The notes under the pieces: model-generated | The model's database searches: none | Told to the model about the DNA's origin: nothing | Seen by the model: only the letters and a program-made list of their open reading frames with translations | From: a virus | Length of the DNA: 24,840 nucleotides | Virus record (IMG/VR): IMGVR_UViG_3300027754_000414 | Coordinates: 1-24,840 of that record | Reading direction: 5' to 3' (one strand) | Shown here: positions 13,821-21,161 of the stretch, piece after piece | How positions within the stretch are numbered: position 1 is the first letter of the stretch | How the letters are laid out: each line of letters begins with the position of its first letter | Translations under genes and position numbers: made by a program

Positions 13821-14272
13821 TTGGTTTTAGAGCCAAGTTCAAGAGCGTAGTAAGCTCCAGAGCCATCACGTTTGGCGGACATAATCCGCATCTGTCGGCC
13901 ATCGTAGGTTAAAAGCCTTCCCACTACCGGCAGCATCTTACCAAAAGTCAAAAGCAAGCGGTCTGTATTCTCTTGGAGAAGAAAGTTTCCACTCTCCTGC
14001 AAGAGTCGATCACCGTTAGAACCAACATCACAAGACCAGACCGCAGCGTCAACGGTTACCAGTGTTGAGTCAGCTAACCGCCAGTCGGAGAACTTAACCA
14101 GCACTCGCGCTTGAACGTTATCTTGAAACCCACCGGAGATAACCGAGTTAGCATCAGTAATTGCAGCGGGTAGACAGCGCACCAGCACTCCCTGCCAAAG
14201 AAACGACGGGTTTCCCATCGCGCTCTGTAGCACAGACATCCCCAACTGGAGACTAGTGGCTATTAGGTTCAC
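13817..14272 (-). CDS. Head closure / neck protein candidate (151 aa)
   Basis: GTG start at 14272 overlaps the upstream TGA (GTGA). The protein is all-beta by appearance and lies between head and tail genes. Residues 41-82 have a strand-turn-strand character (VQARVLVKFSDWRLADSTLV). Residues 88-108 contain a repeated hairpin motif, DRLLQESGNFLLQENTDRLL, found in many environmental phage virion proteins. The C-terminus (GRLLTYDGRQMRIMSAKRDG) fits the 'g.....dgr.yrI.s...d' pattern of head-closure proteins. Function inferred from position. Confidence 0.55.
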   Translation of the reverse strand: MNLIATSLQLGMSVLQSAMGNPSFLWQGVLVRCLPAAITDANSVISGGFQDNVQARVLVKFSDWRLADSTLVTVDAAVWSCDVGSNGDRLLQESGNFLLQENTDRLLLTFGKMLPVVGRLLTYDGRQMRIMSAKRDGSGAYYALELGSKTK

Positions 14273-14769
14273 GAAGTGAAATAGGTGCCAGTAACAATAA
14301 TTCGTGAGGTTGCTTGTAGGTGATCAGCAAGACTAGTTGCGTCTCCATTCTCAAAATGCGAAAGCTCGCAATAGCTAGTGCCATTGATAGCTCTAGCGAT
14401 CACAGCGGTCTTGGCTTGATTGGTCCCGTTATCAAGCCAGACAGAAAACGCTGCTTCGTACAATACCGGATCAGGGAGAGTCAATCGAAGGTTGCCGCTA
14501 GCACTACCAGTAACGGAATTGATCGTCAGATCAACAGTAAACGTGCTAACAAAGCCAATTGAAGTATGTCGAGCAACGTTAGTAGTAAAAGCAAACGTGC
14601 GACCACCACCGGAATCTGTCAGCAGAGGAACCCACGCTGTTGGAGAAACCAACGGAAGTGCAGCATACAACTCCGTAAAGTTGTCATTCGCTTTGATCCA
14701 ACTCCCGCGCAACGTATCGCCGTTGTTGTCGTTTGCGGTTGATCCAACATTGATAACTTGTTGTGACAT
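14269..14769 (-). CDS. Virion structural protein with fibre-type N-terminus (166 aa)
   Basis: Residues 1-35 (VINVGSTANDNNGDTLRGSW then IKANDNFTELY) match the short attachment-type segment that begins many phage tail-fibre and virion decoration proteins. The remainder is a beta-rich domain (ARHTSIGFVSTFTVDLTINS, LRLTLPDPVLYEAAFSVWLD) resembling a small fibre or decoration knob. No collagen repeat or coiled coil. Preceded by the lipoprotein gene at 1-nt distance, followed by the putative head-closure gene with GTGA overlap. It may decorate the head or neck rather than the tail tip. Confidence 0.6.
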   Translation of the reverse strand: MSQQVINVGSTANDNNGDTLRGSWIKANDNFTELYAALPLVSPTAWVPLLTDSGGGRTFAFTTNVARHTSIGFVSTFTVDLTINSVTGSASGNLRLTLPDPVLYEAAFSVWLDNGTNQAKTAVIARAINGTSYCELSHFENGDATSLADHLQATSRIIVTGTYFTS

Positions 14770-14770
14770 A

Positions 14771-15028
14771 TCAGTCTTTAGGCAATGCGTACCAACCTTC
14801 GGGAAGCGTTATGCGGTTGCTGGAGCGAACAGAAACACCGTCTGCTCCTTTGACCCATACGCGAGCTTTAACGCTCTCAGCAAGCCTTACCGGCTCACCG
14901 TGAGGCACCATAACCACGCGAGACCCACAGCCGCAACTAGCGATTAGAGTCAGCAATACGATCCAGCAACTTCTTTTTGAGGTCTGGGTCTCGTTTTGCG
15001 TCTTCAACGGTAGGCGGAGTTTGAACAA
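14771..15028 (-). CDS. Outer-membrane lipoprotein, o-spanin-like (up to 85 aa)
   Basis: Has a signal peptide with lipobox: a basic n-region (SKRSC), hydrophobic WIVLLTLIAS, then IASC-G-C, so lipidation at the Cys after IAS is expected. The mature part (VPHGEPVRLAESVKARVWVK, ending ITLPEGWYALPKD) resembles a small conserved lipoprotein of phage lysis regions. In Gram-negative hosts such proteins act like Rz1, linking to the outer membrane during lysis. It overlaps the 47-aa gene in another frame, like Rz/Rz1. Start uncertain: TTG at 15028 or TTG at 15007 (MKTQNETQ if used). Confidence 0.6.
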   Translation of the reverse strand: MFKLRLPLKTQNETQTSKRSCWIVLLTLIASCGCGSRVVMVPHGEPVRLAESVKARVWVKGADGVSVRSSNRITLPEGWYALPKD

Positions 15029-15080
15029 AACCAGTCAACCACTTGAGCAGAGCGGTTACGATCTGTTCGATGAAATTCAC
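14937..15080 (-). CDS. Small amphipathic protein in lysis-like island (47 aa)
   Basis: GTG at 15080 overlaps the TGA of the 59-aa gene (GTGA); TAG stop at 14939-14937. N-terminal amphipathic helix (VNFIEQIVTALLKWLTGFV) followed by a charged tail (VEDAKRDPDLKKKLLDRIAD). The 3' half overlaps the lipoprotein gene in a different frame. It could be a peripheral membrane partner of the lipoprotein (inner spanin-like), though a clear transmembrane helix is missing. Confidence 0.55.
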   Translation of the reverse strand: MNFIEQIVTALLKWLTGFVQTPPTVEDAKRDPDLKKKLLDRIADSNR

Positions 15081-15256
15081 TCGGGCTTTTTGTCGGCGTC
15101 TTTTGCGGCAATGAGACCAAAACCAATGGTCACAGCAGCAATAGTCGCAGCAAGATCAATGTTGGTCGTAGGATCACCATCGAACAGAGATTTCAAAGCA
15201 CCGCCAACGGCAACCATGATTGCGCCAACACCGGCGAGAGTAGTTTTCCAGTTCAT
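15077..15256 (-). CDS. Holin-like small membrane protein (59 aa)
   Basis: ATG at 15256 overlaps the stop of the upstream 56-aa gene (ATGA). Two hydrophobic stretches, about 7-25 (LAGVGAIMVAVGGALKSLF) and 34-51 (DLAATIAAVTIGFGLIAA), flank a polar turn (DGDPTTN), and the charged end is KDADKKPE. Small two-helix proteins with the ending GLIAAKD are common beside phage lysis genes and are usually annotated as holins. It would permeabilise the inner membrane at the end of infection. Function inferred from topology and neighbours. Confidence 0.6.
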   Translation of the reverse strand: MNWKTTLAGVGAIMVAVGGALKSLFDGDPTTNIDLAATIAAVTIGFGLIAAKDADKKPE

Positions 15257-15423
15257 TTTTTGAAGGTTTTATAGAGACCGATTGATGCTGCGATGAACGC
15301 TAAAACAGCGGCTCCAAGCTGGAACCACTGAGTTAGCTGAGGGATGAAAGAAACCGCACCAGCAGCGGCAGCGGTCGCTAGAGAGATCCCAACTCCGCTG
15401 CTGTTGTTAGTGTCGGTTTGCAT
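15253..15423 (-). CDS. Small membrane protein, possible holin or antiholin (56 aa)
   Basis: ATG at 15423 overlaps the TAA of the upstream gene (TAATG). Polar Asn/Ser-rich N-terminus (MQTDTNNSSGVG), then a hydrophobic Ala-rich region with two possible helices (ISLATAAAAGAVSFIP and WFQLGAAVLAFIAASIGLY) and a basic end KTFKK. The pair of adjacent small membrane proteins could be holin and antiholin. Too short for the usual size cut-offs but firmly coupled on both sides. Confidence 0.6.
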   Translation of the reverse strand: MQTDTNNSSGVGISLATAAAAGAVSFIPQLTQWFQLGAAVLAFIAASIGLYKTFKK

Positions 15424-15683
15424 TACTCAGTAGGCTGTGCAGCTTCAACCACCGGATTCGCCGCTTTGTAAGCCGCGACAACCGCCGGAGTCCACAACGC
15501 ATTGGCAATCGAGACAACCTCGGTCGGCTGTCCTTCCAGCGAGTCACCGGGATTCAGCGTATATTGCGAGGTAATCTCAGAACCCACAATCGAACCGCTG
15601 TTGTCGTAATCAACGCCGGTCGTCACGAACAGCGAGTTGTTCTGATTGCACTGCACTGCGACGATATTGACTGGTACGATCAT
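15423..15683 (-). CDS. Small virion-region protein, paralogue of the gene upstream (86 aa)
   Basis: Duplicate of 15680-15931: both have a strand-rich N-terminal half followed by PG(D/S)-x-L-x-GQP-x-x-VV-x-IANA-x-WTPA-x-VAA. Here the block reads NPGDSLEGQPTEVVSIANAL then WTPAVVAAYKAANP. N-terminus MIVPVNIVAVQCNQNNSLFV. Probably a small beta-barrel-like domain with a C-terminal helix. Not recognised as a named family. Location between head decoration genes and the lysis-like island gives no clear function. Confidence 0.65.
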   Translation of the reverse strand: MIVPVNIVAVQCNQNNSLFVTTGVDYDNSGSIVGSEITSQYTLNPGDSLEGQPTEVVSIANALWTPAVVAAYKAANPVVEAAQPTE

Positions 15684-15931
15684 TGGATGGTGGGGCTAGG
15701 GGTTTGAGCGGCGGCGCAGGCTGCGACAGCGGCAGGAGTCCAGACAGCGTTGGCTATCGCGACAACCTGCTCAGGCTGACCCGTAAGGTCTGAGCCGGGA
15801 GCGAGACAGTAGCGGCGGAAGGTGGAGGCTTTAACAACCTCGCCATCGACGATCTGATCAGACAGGCGGACTTGGAGCGTCGTGTTAGGAAGAACCTCGC
15901 AAAGCGAGAAAATGGTGCGTTCTGTTAGCAT
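15680..15931 (-). CDS. Small virion-region protein, first copy of tandem pair (83 aa)
   Basis: ATG at 15931, 4 nt after the fibre-like gene; its TGA overlaps the next ATG (ATGA). Sequence begins MLTERTIFSLCEVLPNTTLQ and contains APGSDLTGQPEQVVAIANAV followed by WTPAAVAACAAAQ, shared with the downstream gene. Two cysteines in the body and one in the Ala-rich tail. Function unknown; probably a minor structural or assembly protein. Confidence 0.65.
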   Translation of the reverse strand: MLTERTIFSLCEVLPNTTLQVRLSDQIVDGEVVKASTFRRYCLAPGSDLTGQPEQVVAIANAVWTPAAVAACAAAQTPSPTIQ

Positions 15932-15935
15932 AGGA

Positions 15936-16754
15936 TTAGGCGACTTGGTAGGTGACTGTAGTTCTTAAAAACCTAGTTATTCCAGCGTTATGTGTTACAT
16001 CTCCAAAAATCGCATTCGAATTACTAGAATATAAACTTATAGAAGAACCACTTTGTGCAATCTCTCCGAATGGACTTCCTGTAAATGTTGCCATCGAATA
16101 AAAACTAACAGGACAAATTGCTAGTACATTTGAGTTATTTGCAAATGGTAAACCAGTGACTCCAATAAGACCTGAAGCTCCAGTTGTAATTACATTTTCA
16201 AACCCAATCTGAACAGTTACAATGCGACCAACCTTTGTGTAACGTCCGGTCGAAGTGACAGGGATGGTTGGGTTAGTAGTACCGCCAGTCAAAGTCGCTG
16301 TAAACGTCCCCTCCTCGTAATCGGCCAGTAGCTCGGAGGTCATCGTTCCGCTGCCGCTTGTAGTCGCGGAGAAGTCGATGCCTTTGCCGGAGGTGCCAAT
16401 AATGACGTTGCCGTTGGTAAGAGTCGCATTCGTACCAACTACGAGGGTCGTACCTACCGTAGCTGCTCCAGTAACACCTACCGAAGCGAGTGTAGAAGCA
16501 CCCGTCACACCCAGCGTCGTCCCCACCGTAGCCGCGCCGGTGATGGCGGCGGAGCCAGCGGTAACGAGTCCGGTGACGCTGAACGCTCCGGTCGCGGTTG
16601 GCGAGGATGAAAGAAGGTTGTTAAGCGTTACCTTCTTGGTCGTGCCAGTAGCAGCCATCGACGTATCAGAAACATCGACGATGACCAGCGGATCAACAGC
16701 CGGATCGGTTGAAGTGCTAATCGACGCAAGTGCTGTAATCTTAGAATCTGCCAT
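15936..16754 (-). CDS. Repeat-containing head-fibre or decoration protein (272 aa)
   Basis: Residues about 55-125 are imperfect repeats of a beta-solenoid type, with VTGAATVGTTL appearing twice (near 71-81 and 94-104) and related VTGAST and VTAGSA units between. Then comes GSGTMTSELLADYEEGTFT (135-152), a segment seen at the start of the C-terminal domain of many environmental phage fibres ('l.dYEeGtftp.l'). The C-terminal domain (155-272) is beta-rich with the strand GRYTKVGRIVTVQIGFE. The position among head genes, before the tail, suggests a fibre attached to the capsid. Receptor or glycan binding is possible. Confidence 0.7.
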   Translation of the reverse strand: MADSKITALASISTSTDPAVDPLVIVDVSDTSMAATGTTKKVTLNNLLSSSPTATGAFSVTGLVTAGSAAITGAATVGTTLGVTGASTLASVGVTGAATVGTTLVVGTNATLTNGNVIIGTSGKGIDFSATTSGSGTMTSELLADYEEGTFTATLTGGTTNPTIPVTSTGRYTKVGRIVTVQIGFENVITTGASGLIGVTGLPFANNSNVLAICPVSFYSMATFTGSPFGEIAQSGSSISLYSSNSNAIFGDVTHNAGITRFLRTTVTYQVA

Positions 16755-16765
16755 AGGTCAAAAAG

Positions 16766-16924
16766 TTAATCTGTAACGAGTGAGAAAATGATTTTGGAAC
16801 TGCCGTCTTCTTGGAGAACAAATGACACGCCATCCTCTTGGATCATATCTCGACGGATAAACGGATGCACAATTTGCACCGCATCGTCAGATGTTGATAG
16901 GTTGAGCGATAGCGCGAGAGTCAT
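16766..16924 (-). CDS. Small hypothetical protein (52 aa)
   Basis: ATG at 16924, 1 nt after the TAA of the 87-aa gene; TAA at 16768-16766. Sequence MTLALSLNLSTSDDAVQIVH, PFIRRDMIQEDG, VSFVLQEDGSSKIIFSLVTD. It carries the same (I/L)xQEDG-type hairpin repeat (MIQEDG.SFVLQEDG) seen as LLQESGNFLLQEN in the 13817-14272 protein. Likely a minor virion component folded as beta hairpins. Below common size limits, but the frame fills the gap between two coding genes exactly. Confidence 0.6.
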   Translation of the reverse strand: MTLALSLNLSTSDDAVQIVHPFIRRDMIQEDGVSFVLQEDGSSKIIFSLVTD

Positions 16925-16925
16925 T

Positions 16926-17189
16926 TTAGGCTCTGGCTAGATAAGCGATAACTGTTCCGCTGGTTAGAGTAAACGCAGAGATGCGTCCCACTATGGTAAA
17001 GCCAGCAGGGATGGTTGTGCCAGTCCACGTTCCGCTGATTCCAGTGCCAGTGATGGAAGTAAATACTGCACCGGAGACAATTTGGATAGCAGTGTATCCC
17101 GAGGTCTGAGCGGCGGTGCTGGTGACCAGAGCAAATCCCTGATGACCCATTGAATCTTGAACTGCAATATCGGTTTGAACTCCGGCCAT
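16926..17189 (-). CDS. Small head or decoration protein candidate (87 aa)
   Basis: ATG at 17189, first gene after the hairpin at 17210-17242. Gly/Thr/Ser/Ala-rich beta protein: MAGVQTDIAVQDSMGHQGFA, YTAIQIVSGAVFTSITGTG, then TTIPAGFTIVGRISAFTLTS and GTVIAYLARA. The 'tIPAGt.i.G.itafqLtSGtviAY' ending is characteristic of small proteins encoded next to major capsid genes in many environmental phages. A capsid decoration role is inferred. The overlapping frame 16921-17220 begins inside the hairpin and is a shadow. Confidence 0.6.
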   Translation of the reverse strand: MAGVQTDIAVQDSMGHQGFALVTSTAAQTSGYTAIQIVSGAVFTSITGTGISGTWTGTTIPAGFTIVGRISAFTLTSGTVIAYLARA

Positions 17190-17209
17190 AAAATTGTTTT
17201 TCGGTTAAA

Positions 17210-17242
17210 GGGAGGGTCACTAGCGTATCCAGTGACCCTCCC
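17210..17242 (-). terminator. Perfect 12-bp hairpin after the capsid genes
   Basis: Stem GGGAGGGTCACT / AGTGACCCTCCC, all 12 bp paired, with a 9-nt loop. On the minus strand it is followed by TTTAACC, a short U run, and on the plus strand by AGTTTTGATTT, so it may work in either direction. It starts 13 nt after the stop of the 58-aa gene. It probably reduces read-through or stabilises the upstream capsid transcript 3' end. Confidence 0.75.
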
Positions 17243-17254
17243 AGTTTTGATTTG

Positions 17255-17431
17255 TTAACCCTTACGGATCTTCGGTGCTAAGGCTCCTTGTACCCACAAG
17301 ATGAGCTTGCCTCCTTCGGGGACAGAAACAGTGTTGAAATTGGTGCGCTGGAGAGTCGCATCAATTTCGGGACCAGCCAGCAATTTAGTCTTGCCGGTCT
17401 TGTCCACTGCTATGGTGGTTGCAATACGCAT
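17255..17431 (-). CDS. Small protein following the major capsid gene (58 aa)
   Basis: ATG at 17431, 11 nt after the capsid stop; TAA at 17257-17255. Sequence: MRIATTIAVDKTGKTKLLAG, PEIDATLQRTNFNTVSVPEG, GKLILWVQGALAPKIRKG. It looks like a small beta protein with a basic C-terminus. Too short for the usual ORF cut-off but it fills the space before the hairpin. It could be a capsid stabilising or completion protein; no family recognised. Confidence 0.6.
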   Translation of the reverse strand: MRIATTIAVDKTGKTKLLAGPEIDATLQRTNFNTVSVPEGGKLILWVQGALAPKIRKG

Positions 17432-17442
17432 ATCCTAAATGA

Positions 17443-19596
17443 TTAAGCGGTGATCAGAACCTCAGCTTGCGTAGTATCCGCAGCAGCCGCACCAAACATG
17501 ATATCATACGATGCCATATGAGCGCGGGTAGAGCGGGAATACCAGACAGAGAGCAACACAGACAGACCATTGCTTAACTCAACAGTGCGCTGCTCAACGA
17601 ACTCACCGGCAATCATTCCAACCGGCAAGCCGCTCGCAATCGCGATAGCGTCCTGACCGCAAACGAATCCAGCAGTGTTGGCGATGGCTCCAGTGTAGTC
17701 GTTCTGCTCAAGAATATTCGCAAATCCGAAATAGCCGTTATTCAACGGACCATAACGCGAGTCAGGGAACGGATTAGTTCCAGCGGCAGCAGTCAACTGA
17801 CCGGAGAACATCAAACGAGCCAAGTGTCCACCGTCCAGCAGCAGCAACTTCTGGCGGTAATTCTTAGCCAAAGCCAAGATCGCGGGAAGATCGCTAGAAT
17901 CAAAGTTGGCAGCAGTACCAATGACAGTACCAGCACCAAACAGCGCGGCAGTCATCTGAGCGGTGACCTTCTTGCTAATACCAAGAGCAAAGATCTCAGC
18001 GGAACCCTGAGCCAAGTCACTGATAGCAAAACCCTGATTCAACTCCTGCTGAGTGACGGTAAAACTCTTGGTGATCTGATTAACAGTCACCGAGGTAGCA
18101 GCCAGCGTGGACTGGTTAGCAGCACCATCTTCAAAGTTGGTAGCGTTATCAACAGTCGCATCACCAGTGGTGAACTTTTTGACCTGAACGGTAGCGCGGG
18201 GACGCAAGTTATCCAAGCCAACGTTGCGCGTAAAGCCAGCGATCATCGCGAGCTTAGTGGTAGCAACAGTGATAACCGCATCAGCGAGATAATCGACAAC
18301 CAAGCCAGCCGCGAACGTGTTGGCGTTCTGAGGAGCGATCATTGCGGACTGACGCAGCAACTCACCATGATTCTCAATGAGGAAACTCTTACGCTCTGCA
18401 CCAGCGCGGAGAGACTTATGCTTCTCCAGCAGCGGGTTGCCCAAGTTCTGAATCACGGGACGAACCGGATCAGGAGCGGGAGCGGCGGTGTTTGATTTCA
18501 TCGAAGCCTCCAACGAGGTGAGCTTCGCAAGAATCGCGGACAGATCAACGGGAGCGGCAGGAGCAGCCGCAGCCGTCACAGTAGTAGCAGTATCGGACAT
18601 ATTTGTGTCGGGTTGTTGTGTTGGTTGCGGCGTGGAGTCCACGCCAGAATCGTTGATGGTTTTTTCGCCATCAGTCGAAAGTGTTTTGTCTGTATTGGTA
18701 TCAGACGGCTCTTCTAGTTGAGCAAAAAGAGCGGAGAACCAATCGCGGCCAGCAGCACCTCCCCAGAGGTTTGCCGCTACATCCGCATGAGTATTTGGTT
18801 CTGCTTCTAGGAAACGCTCGTTGCGTCCCCACCAAGCGTTGGCTTTGCGGATCTTGTTTTCTGTTGGAGCCTCTCCTGCCACAAGCGATTTAGCATCGGT
18901 GACAGTTGCTGGTTCAAGACCGTCACCAGCGAGACCTTCCTCGTATTGCTCTAACCCACGGCGTAGGTTGTTTTTGACAGTCTCGGGAGCCGTCTTGGTG
19001 ACAGCGCGAGGATGCCATTTTGCGGCCATCGCAAGCTGTTTGATGGGTTTGTCAACCAAGCCAAAAGCCAGAGCTTCAGCGGTAGTAAACCAAGTCTCCG
19101 CTTTCATCGCAGCGCGGATAGACTCAGCGGAGCGTCCAGTCTTTTTAGCATACACTCCAACCAACACTTCAGCGTGTTGATCCAAAGCTTCAGCCATTTT
19201 CCGCATATCCTCGGAAGTACCAGAAGCCATCCCTGACGGGTCGTGGATCATCATCAGAGCGGCGTCAGCCATCTCGACGCGATCACCGGCAAGAGCGATA
19301 ATGGAAGCGATAGAAGCCGCAATGCCAACGACGCGAGTGGTGACCGGAGCTTTGCGACCGCGCAACTGGTTGTAGATCGACAAACCATCCCAGACGTTGC
19401 CGCCGGGGCTGTTGATCTCGACGAGCAGCGGACCATTGCCAATCTCGTTGAGTACATCGGAAAACTGTTTTGCAGATAGACCGCTTCCACCGTACCAGTC
19501 TTCGCCAATCTGGTCGAAGATCTGAACGGTAGCAGGATCACCGGCAGCGTTTGCCGGTGCGTAGTAAAGCCAATCTGACTTCTTTATAAAACTCAT
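17443..19596 (-). CDS. ClpP-like prohead protease fused to major capsid protein (717 aa)
   Basis: Residues 1-190 are a ClpP/S49-type prohead protease: the INSPGGNVWDGLSIYN block (61-76), nucleophile S95 in GIAASIASIIALAGD, H118 in MMIHDPSG, and the family-typical ETWFTTAEALAFGLVD (167-182). Residues 200-385 are Glu/Ser/Thr/Pro/Ala-rich linker and short coiled coil (DLSAILAKLTSLEASMKS, 351-368), probably the scaffold or delta domain. Residues 395-717 are the HK97-fold major capsid protein (LRPRATVQVKKF, then SVTVNQITKSFTVTQQELNQ). The protease would cut itself off during maturation. Met333 (ATG at 18600) could be an internal start giving a 385-aa capsid precursor, but no Shine-Dalgarno is visible there. 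ATG at 19596 overlaps the portal stop. Confidence 0.9.
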   Translation of the reverse strand: MSFIKKSDWLYYAPANAAGDPATVQIFDQIGEDWYGGSGLSAKQFSDVLNEIGNGPLLVEINSPGGNVWDGLSIYNQLRGRKAPVTTRVVGIAASIASIIALAGDRVEMADAALMMIHDPSGMASGTSEDMRKMAEALDQHAEVLVGVYAKKTGRSAESIRAAMKAETWFTTAEALAFGLVDKPIKQLAMAAKWHPRAVTKTAPETVKNNLRRGLEQYEEGLAGDGLEPATVTDAKSLVAGEAPTENKIRKANAWWGRNERFLEAEPNTHADVAANLWGGAAGRDWFSALFAQLEEPSDTNTDKTLSTDGEKTINDSGVDSTPQPTQQPDTNMSDTATTVTAAAAPAAPVDLSAILAKLTSLEASMKSNTAAPAPDPVRPVIQNLGNPLLEKHKSLRAGAERKSFLIENHGELLRQSAMIAPQNANTFAAGLVVDYLADAVITVATTKLAMIAGFTRNVGLDNLRPRATVQVKKFTTGDATVDNATNFEDGAANQSTLAATSVTVNQITKSFTVTQQELNQGFAISDLAQGSAEIFALGISKKVTAQMTAALFGAGTVIGTAANFDSSDLPAILALAKNYRQKLLLLDGGHLARLMFSGQLTAAAGTNPFPDSRYGPLNNGYFGFANILEQNDYTGAIANTAGFVCGQDAIAIASGLPVGMIAGEFVEQRTVELSNGLSVLLSVWYSRSTRAHMASYDIMFGAAAADTTQAEVLITA

Positions 19597-21161
19597 TCGG
19601 TTTTCTTGGCTTTTGGTTTCCGAGTCTTTTTGACGGTAGCGGTAATCTCTTCCTGCTCTACAACAACAGGTTGCGACCCACCTTCTGACGGAGCGACTGG
19701 GGAAGGAGATTCAGAAGGATCGCCTTCAATGTCAATAGCAGTTGCAACACTAGTTGCGGGACGCTCTTTCTGAATCACCGAAATCTCAGATACATCGACT
19801 CCGTATTTCACAGCAAGTTGACGTACAAACAAAGCTTGTTGAGCTTTTGACTCTAAAGCAGAACGCCAATCAAGACCACGCGCACCATAGACCTCGTCAA
19901 AGGTAACAACTCCCGCTTCCAGTTCTGCTAATTGAGCCGCAGAATTACGGCCAACGTCAACATTCGGGGAGCGCGGAGCGGTGATTGATACTTCGTACCA
20001 ATCCGAGGGAGCGTCATTGAGCGTAGGATCGTTCTTGATCGCGTACTCCATCGCGTACTCGTAAATACGACGAGCCGCTGATGCCATAACTTGATGGCGA
20101 GACTTGAACCAAACAGCGGACATATCTAGCGCACCGCGATAAACGGTCCCCTGCATTGATTCTGGGTAAACCAGAACGTAAGGGATGCCAACACCAGCGC
20201 AGACTTTCTCGGTCAGTTGTCGCCAGTACTCGCGCATATTGACACCGGGACGCTCGGTCGCAAACTGCTCAAAACTGTCACCGTTTTTCATTACCTTAAC
20301 GCCAGATCCAAAGACCTGTTCGTAGTAATTCTCGGCAGTGTTTACACTTGCTCCAGCAGTACCAGCGCGGAGGTTGCTCGCTTGGACTTCGCCAGCGTCA
20401 GTCTTAACAATCTGAGCGACAGAAGCACCTAACTTACAAGCCTCCATCTCCAGCTTTTGTAGATCATCGAGATCGTGTAGATCGTTGATGACAGCGGAGA
20501 CAAACGGAAGACCTCTAAGCTGGCCGGGACGATTCGGCTCGTAGATATGTACAACCGAGTCAGAAGGAATAGAGCGAACATCAGTCAGGTTACCCTGAGT
20601 TTTTTCCGCTCCGATAAAATACGATATCGCCCGTCCAGTTCTTGGATCAAACCGGATACCGTCAAACACGGTCTCGTCTGCTTGCATCCCTGCCGGAGTC
20701 GCAATGGATTGAGCTTCGATTAACTGCAATCGAGGTTTGCCGGTCTCTCCTTTGGTCAACAACAAGAACGATTCGCCATCGTAGAACCAGCCGCGAGCAG
20801 CTTGTCCCATTAAAGTGCTAAAAGATTGACGAGAACCGATATCGGGATAACGGCTCCAGACATCAAACCACTTCTTCGCTTTAAGATTCCAAGCGGAGTC
20901 GCTGGAGGCTGGTTGAACCGAGAAGCTAGAGCCAACGGTGTAAGACTCAAACAGGTCTCCGAGTCTGTTTAAAACAGCGTTGTTTTGCTCAAAAAAGCGA
21001 GACTTGCGAACGATGGCTTGACGAGTCGAACTGGTAACATCAAACCGCGCGGAAGTGTAAGATGTATCGAGATACGAACGACGCAGCGAGTTACCGGCTC
21101 CCTCGTATTTGTTAACGGGAGCGGGAAACAGCTTGTTTGCTATGTTTTGAAGGAATCCCAT
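19593..21161 (-). CDS. Lambda-type portal protein (522 aa)
   Basis: Dodecameric portal at the packaging vertex (lambda gpB family, Phage_portal_2). Typical features: RRSYLDTSYTSARFDVTSST at the start, 'r..ir.sR...rNn' like TRQAIVRKSRFFEQNNAVLN, then SAWNLKAKKWFDVWSRYPD, GWFYDGESFLLLTKG (about 123-137), QLIEAQSI, then the FDGIRFDPRTGRAISYFI block and VVHIYEPNRPGQLRGLPFVS. Later come GVGIPYVLVYPESM and the C-terminal ALESKAQQALFVRQLAVKYG. The C-terminus ends in a basic TVKKTRKPKAKKTE tail that may touch DNA. ATG at 21161 overlaps the upstream stop; its own stop overlaps the protease-capsid start. Confidence 0.93.
   Translation of the reverse strand: MGFLQNIANKLFPAPVNKYEGAGNSLRRSYLDTSYTSARFDVTSSTRQAIVRKSRFFEQNNAVLNRLGDLFESYTVGSSFSVQPASSDSAWNLKAKKWFDVWSRYPDIGSRQSFSTLMGQAARGWFYDGESFLLLTKGETGKPRLQLIEAQSIATPAGMQADETVFDGIRFDPRTGRAISYFIGAEKTQGNLTDVRSIPSDSVVHIYEPNRPGQLRGLPFVSAVINDLHDLDDLQKLEMEACKLGASVAQIVKTDAGEVQASNLRAGTAGASVNTAENYYEQVFGSGVKVMKNGDSFEQFATERPGVNMREYWRQLTEKVCAGVGIPYVLVYPESMQGTVYRGALDMSAVWFKSRHQVMASAARRIYEYAMEYAIKNDPTLNDAPSDWYEVSITAPRSPNVDVGRNSAAQLAELEAGVVTFDEVYGARGLDWRSALESKAQQALFVRQLAVKYGVDVSEISVIQKERPATSVATAIDIEGDPSESPSPVAPSEGGSQPVVVEQEEITATVKKTRKPKAKKTE

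Noticed and set aside
16921-17220. 99-aa minus-strand frame across the decoration-protein gene
   Set aside because: It starts inside the 12-bp hairpin and is Cys/His/Trp-rich, a shadow of the 87-aa gene, which has the typical virion-protein composition.
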